From Lachnospiraceae bacterium (GTDB taxonomy: Bacteria > Bacillota_A > Clostridia > Lachnospirales > Lachnospiraceae): a stretch of DNA of 7,383 nt. Made by a program: the position numbers and the translations under genes. Each line of letters starts with the position of its first letter. Positions within the stretch are counted from its first letter, which is position 1. Positions 5,476 through 7,383 of the stretch are shown here, one piece after another. The stretch covers positions 1 to 7,383 of the forward strand of contig JAGAES010000117.1 in NCBI GenBank assembly GCA_017613055.1. The letters are read 5' to 3'. The notes below the pieces were generated by a model, which saw nothing but the letters and a program-made list of their open reading frames with translations, made no database searches and had not been told where the DNA came from.

Positions 5476-7383
5476 ATGACACAGACTAAGCAGACAACCG
5501 ACGGGCAGATTACGCTCGATGACGGCATGCGCTTTCCGGAGCGGCTGCTTGCGACCGAGGAGTGGCTTCGGCTTTTATACTACACGGAGCACCGCGCCGC
5601 AAATCCCGAGCGTGGGCTTTCGGTAGAGCAGCAGAGCGGCCGCGAGACGCTTTCGTATGTGCTTCGGACGCTTGCAATCCTTTCGGAGTGCGCCGCGTCT
5701 TACGGACTCTCTTCGGAAGAATACCGGGTCGTGGAAACCGTCCTTCAGTGGTCGGAGGTTGCGAAGGGCGGAACCGCTCGCGACCGCGACGAATGGAGAC
5801 GGCGCGGCTACCCGCTTGACGTGCATAACCGGGCCTCTGCGGAAATCTATCTTCGGGAGACATGTGGCGGAACGGAAGAGGACGGGGCACAGCCGGAGCC
5901 CCGCGCACAGGCGGTTGCCGGATTGATCCGCACGCACGGCTTAATCGGGCAGGCACTTCGCGGTGAGGTACGCGTGGCGGTCAACGAGCCGTTGCTTACT
6001 TTGAAAGAATTCTTCGGGGAAGAAGCGCTTGAGCGTATTGTCTTATGCCTGAATCATTGCATTATCGGCGGCGTTGGGAAGGCCCTCTGGGAGAAGGTCG
6101 GCGCCCGCGCGGTTTCGCTTTGTAAGCGGGTGCTTTCGGGGGACCTCAGCGAGTTTTCGGACGAAGACCGCCTTCGGATGTTGGATACAAGACTTACGGA
6201 AGCGGACGAAGAGCTCCGCGGCATGTTTACAGAGCAGGTATTCCCGAGGTATGAGGTGTGGTACTATCAGGCGGCATTTGCCGAAGTATCGCTTCCGATG
6301 GTGAAATGGTTCCTCGGAAAGGTTTTAGAGAAGCTTGAAGACGGCGTCGAGGTCGTCTCGTTCAAACCGATTGCGGACAGCCTGTACTACGATTACGAGG
6401 GGCGCAAGCACCTGAACGTCTATAAGGAGCGCATCCTCGAGGCGTACATGCGCGACGCTTCGGTCGGTTATGTCGAGGTTTGTGCGGAGCGCATCGGAAG
6501 CGCGGTCATGGCGTCCTTCCGGTTCCTGCCGGTCTGCGAGAAGCTTATTGATTTCTGCGTCGAAGCGGAACGCAGCGGGCTTCTGAGTTTTGAAAAAAGC
6601 ATCACGGTGCTTTACGATATGTTCGGTTTCCGCCGCGACGGCTTCGACCGGCTGAACAACGAATCGAAATACCTCGCGACGATGAATGACACCGAGGCCA
6701 GCACGAAGAATTCCATCATCGACTACGCGGTCGGAACGCGCATCGTGGACGTCGGAAGCGGCGGCGGGGTTTTGCTTGACCTTCTCGAGTCACATTTTCC
6801 GGAGAAGGAGATTATCGGTACGGACATAGCGGAAAATGTGATCGAAGTCCTCCGAAGCAAGAAAAAGTCCGAAGGACACCGCTGGACGGTGCTTCGGCAT
6901 AATTTCGTCGACGGCGTGTTTCCGGATTCTGCGGACAGCATTATCTTCTCATCGATTCTTCACGAGGTGTTTTCCTACACGGAGACCGAGGCGGGGAGAT
7001 TTCAGATTGAAAGTGTGAAGAAGGCGCTTCGAAACGCGTACGATTCGCTTCGCCCGGGCGGCCGGATCATAATCCGGGACGGCATCCGGACAGGCGGCGA
7101 CGGGTTGCTTTCGGTAACATTTAAAGACCCCGAAGGGCTTTCGTTCTTCCGAAACTTCGTGCAGGATTTCAAGGGGCTTTCGGACATCGAAGATAAGAAA
7201 ATAAAGATTGACGAGACAACGCAGACGGCCTGCGGCGTGACCGATTACATGCGCGAATTTCTGTATACGTACACCTGGGGGCGCCAGTCCTACGCGCATG
7301 AAGTACAGGAGCAGTTCGGCTACTTCACAATCGACGGGTTCCGCGCGTTCTTCGAATCGCTCGGCGCGAAGCTGATCCGCTGC
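5476..7383 (+). CDS. Class I SAM-dependent methyltransferase with large unassigned N-terminal region, 3'-truncated by window edge
   Basis: The frame is open from the ATG at 5476 to the last base (636 codons), so the C-terminus is outside the window. Residues about 420-535 form a Rossmann-type methyltransferase core: motif I IVDVGSGGG (423-431), the acidic residue ending strand 2 in IIGTD (446-450), a motif-IV-like stretch DSIIFSSILHEV (487-498), and LRPGGRIIIRD (525-535). These bind S-adenosylmethionine and position the acceptor in known families; the acceptor here is unknown. Residues 1 to about 415 are mostly helical-looking, Arg/Glu-rich, with no signal peptide or membrane segment, and I cannot place them. 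Notable pieces are LIRTHGLIGQALRGEV (150-165), NHCIIGGVGKALWEKVG (193-209) and FPRYEVWYYQAAF (256-268). After the core, about 100 residues contain YTYTWGRQSYAHEVQEQFGY, probably an insertion before the last core strand. Predicted cytoplasmic. It is likely co-translated with the membrane protein upstream. Confidence 0.85.
   Translation, partial: MTQTKQTTDGQITLDDGMRFPERLLATEEWLRLLYYTEHRAANPERGLSVEQQSGRETLSYVLRTLAILSECAASYGLSSEEYRVVETVLQWSEVAKGGTARDRDEWRRRGYPLDVHNRASAEIYLRETCGGTEEDGAQPEPRAQAVAGLIRTHGLIGQALRGEVRVAVNEPLLTLKEFFGEEALERIVLCLNHCIIGGVGKALWEKVGARAVSLCKRVLSGDLSEFSDEDRLRMLDTRLTEADEELRGMFTEQVFPRYEVWYYQAAFAEVSLPMVKWFLGKVLEKLEDGVEVVSFKPIADSLYYDYEGRKHLNVYKERILEAYMRDASVGYVEVCAERIGSAVMASFRFLPVCEKLIDFCVEAERSGLLSFEKSITVLYDMFGFRRDGFDRLNNESKYLATMNDTEASTKNSIIDYAVGTRIVDVGSGGGVLLDLLESHFPEKEIIGTDIAENVIEVLRSKKKSEGHRWTVLRHNFVDGVFPDSADSIIFSSILHEVFSYTETEAGRFQIESVKKALRNAYDSLRPGGRIIIRDGIRTGGDGLLSVTFKDPEGLSFFRNFVQDFKGLSDIEDKKIKIDETTQTACGVTDYMREFLYTYTWGRQSYAHEVQEQFGYFTIDGFRAFFESLGAKLIRC

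Noticed and set aside
5510..5956. Minus-strand and alternative plus-strand open frames over the start of the methyltransferase gene
   Set aside because: The frame starting at 5476 stays open for 636 codons and contains recognisable methyltransferase motifs, so the overlapping Arg/Pro/Ala-rich frames are GC-driven shadows.
5600..7190. Frequent recurrence of CTTTCG words
   Set aside because: They fall in frame mostly as Leu-Ser codons (CTT TCG) and at irregular spacing, so they reflect codon preference rather than a repeat or binding site.

Overview
The window looks like chromosomal DNA from a fairly GC-rich member of the Clostridia, probably Lachnospiraceae-like. This is an inference from the gene order ruvA-ruvB-zapA-U32 peptidase, the strong AGGAGG-type ribosome binding sites, the monoderm-style Thr/Pro-Ser/Pro linker in a membrane-anchored protein, and the protein sequences. 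No rRNA or other species-level marker is present.

Layout: all six genes are on the + strand and closely packed, so they read as one transcription unit. Positions 1-387 hold the 3' two thirds of ruvA (the 5' end lies outside the window). After 36 bases comes complete ruvB (424-1440), then a ZapA-like cell-division gene (1452-1868). A large U32-family protein with a DUF3656-type architecture (1843-4254) starts inside the last codons of zapA. After 23 bases follows an unrecognised single-pass membrane protein with a Pro-rich linker (4278-5474). One base after its stop begins a long open frame (5476 to the window end) that carries a class I SAM-dependent methyltransferase domain behind about 410 residues I cannot assign; it runs off the 3' edge. 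I see no promoter, terminator, RNA gene, mobile element or CRISPR array, and no non-coding gap longer than 36 bases.

How the genes fit together: RuvA and RuvB form the Holliday-junction branch-migration motor. ZapA-like proteins bind and bundle FtsZ at the division site. U32 proteins of this type are best known from RlhA, needed for hydroxylation of a 23S rRNA cytidine, and carry four conserved cysteines that fit an Fe-S cluster. The last two genes have no recognised role. Their near-zero spacing suggests co-translation with each other, but nothing in the sequence shows a shared pathway with the upstream housekeeping genes. The most interesting part is the 3' end: an uncharacterised membrane protein coupled to a methyltransferase with a large unassigned N-terminal region.
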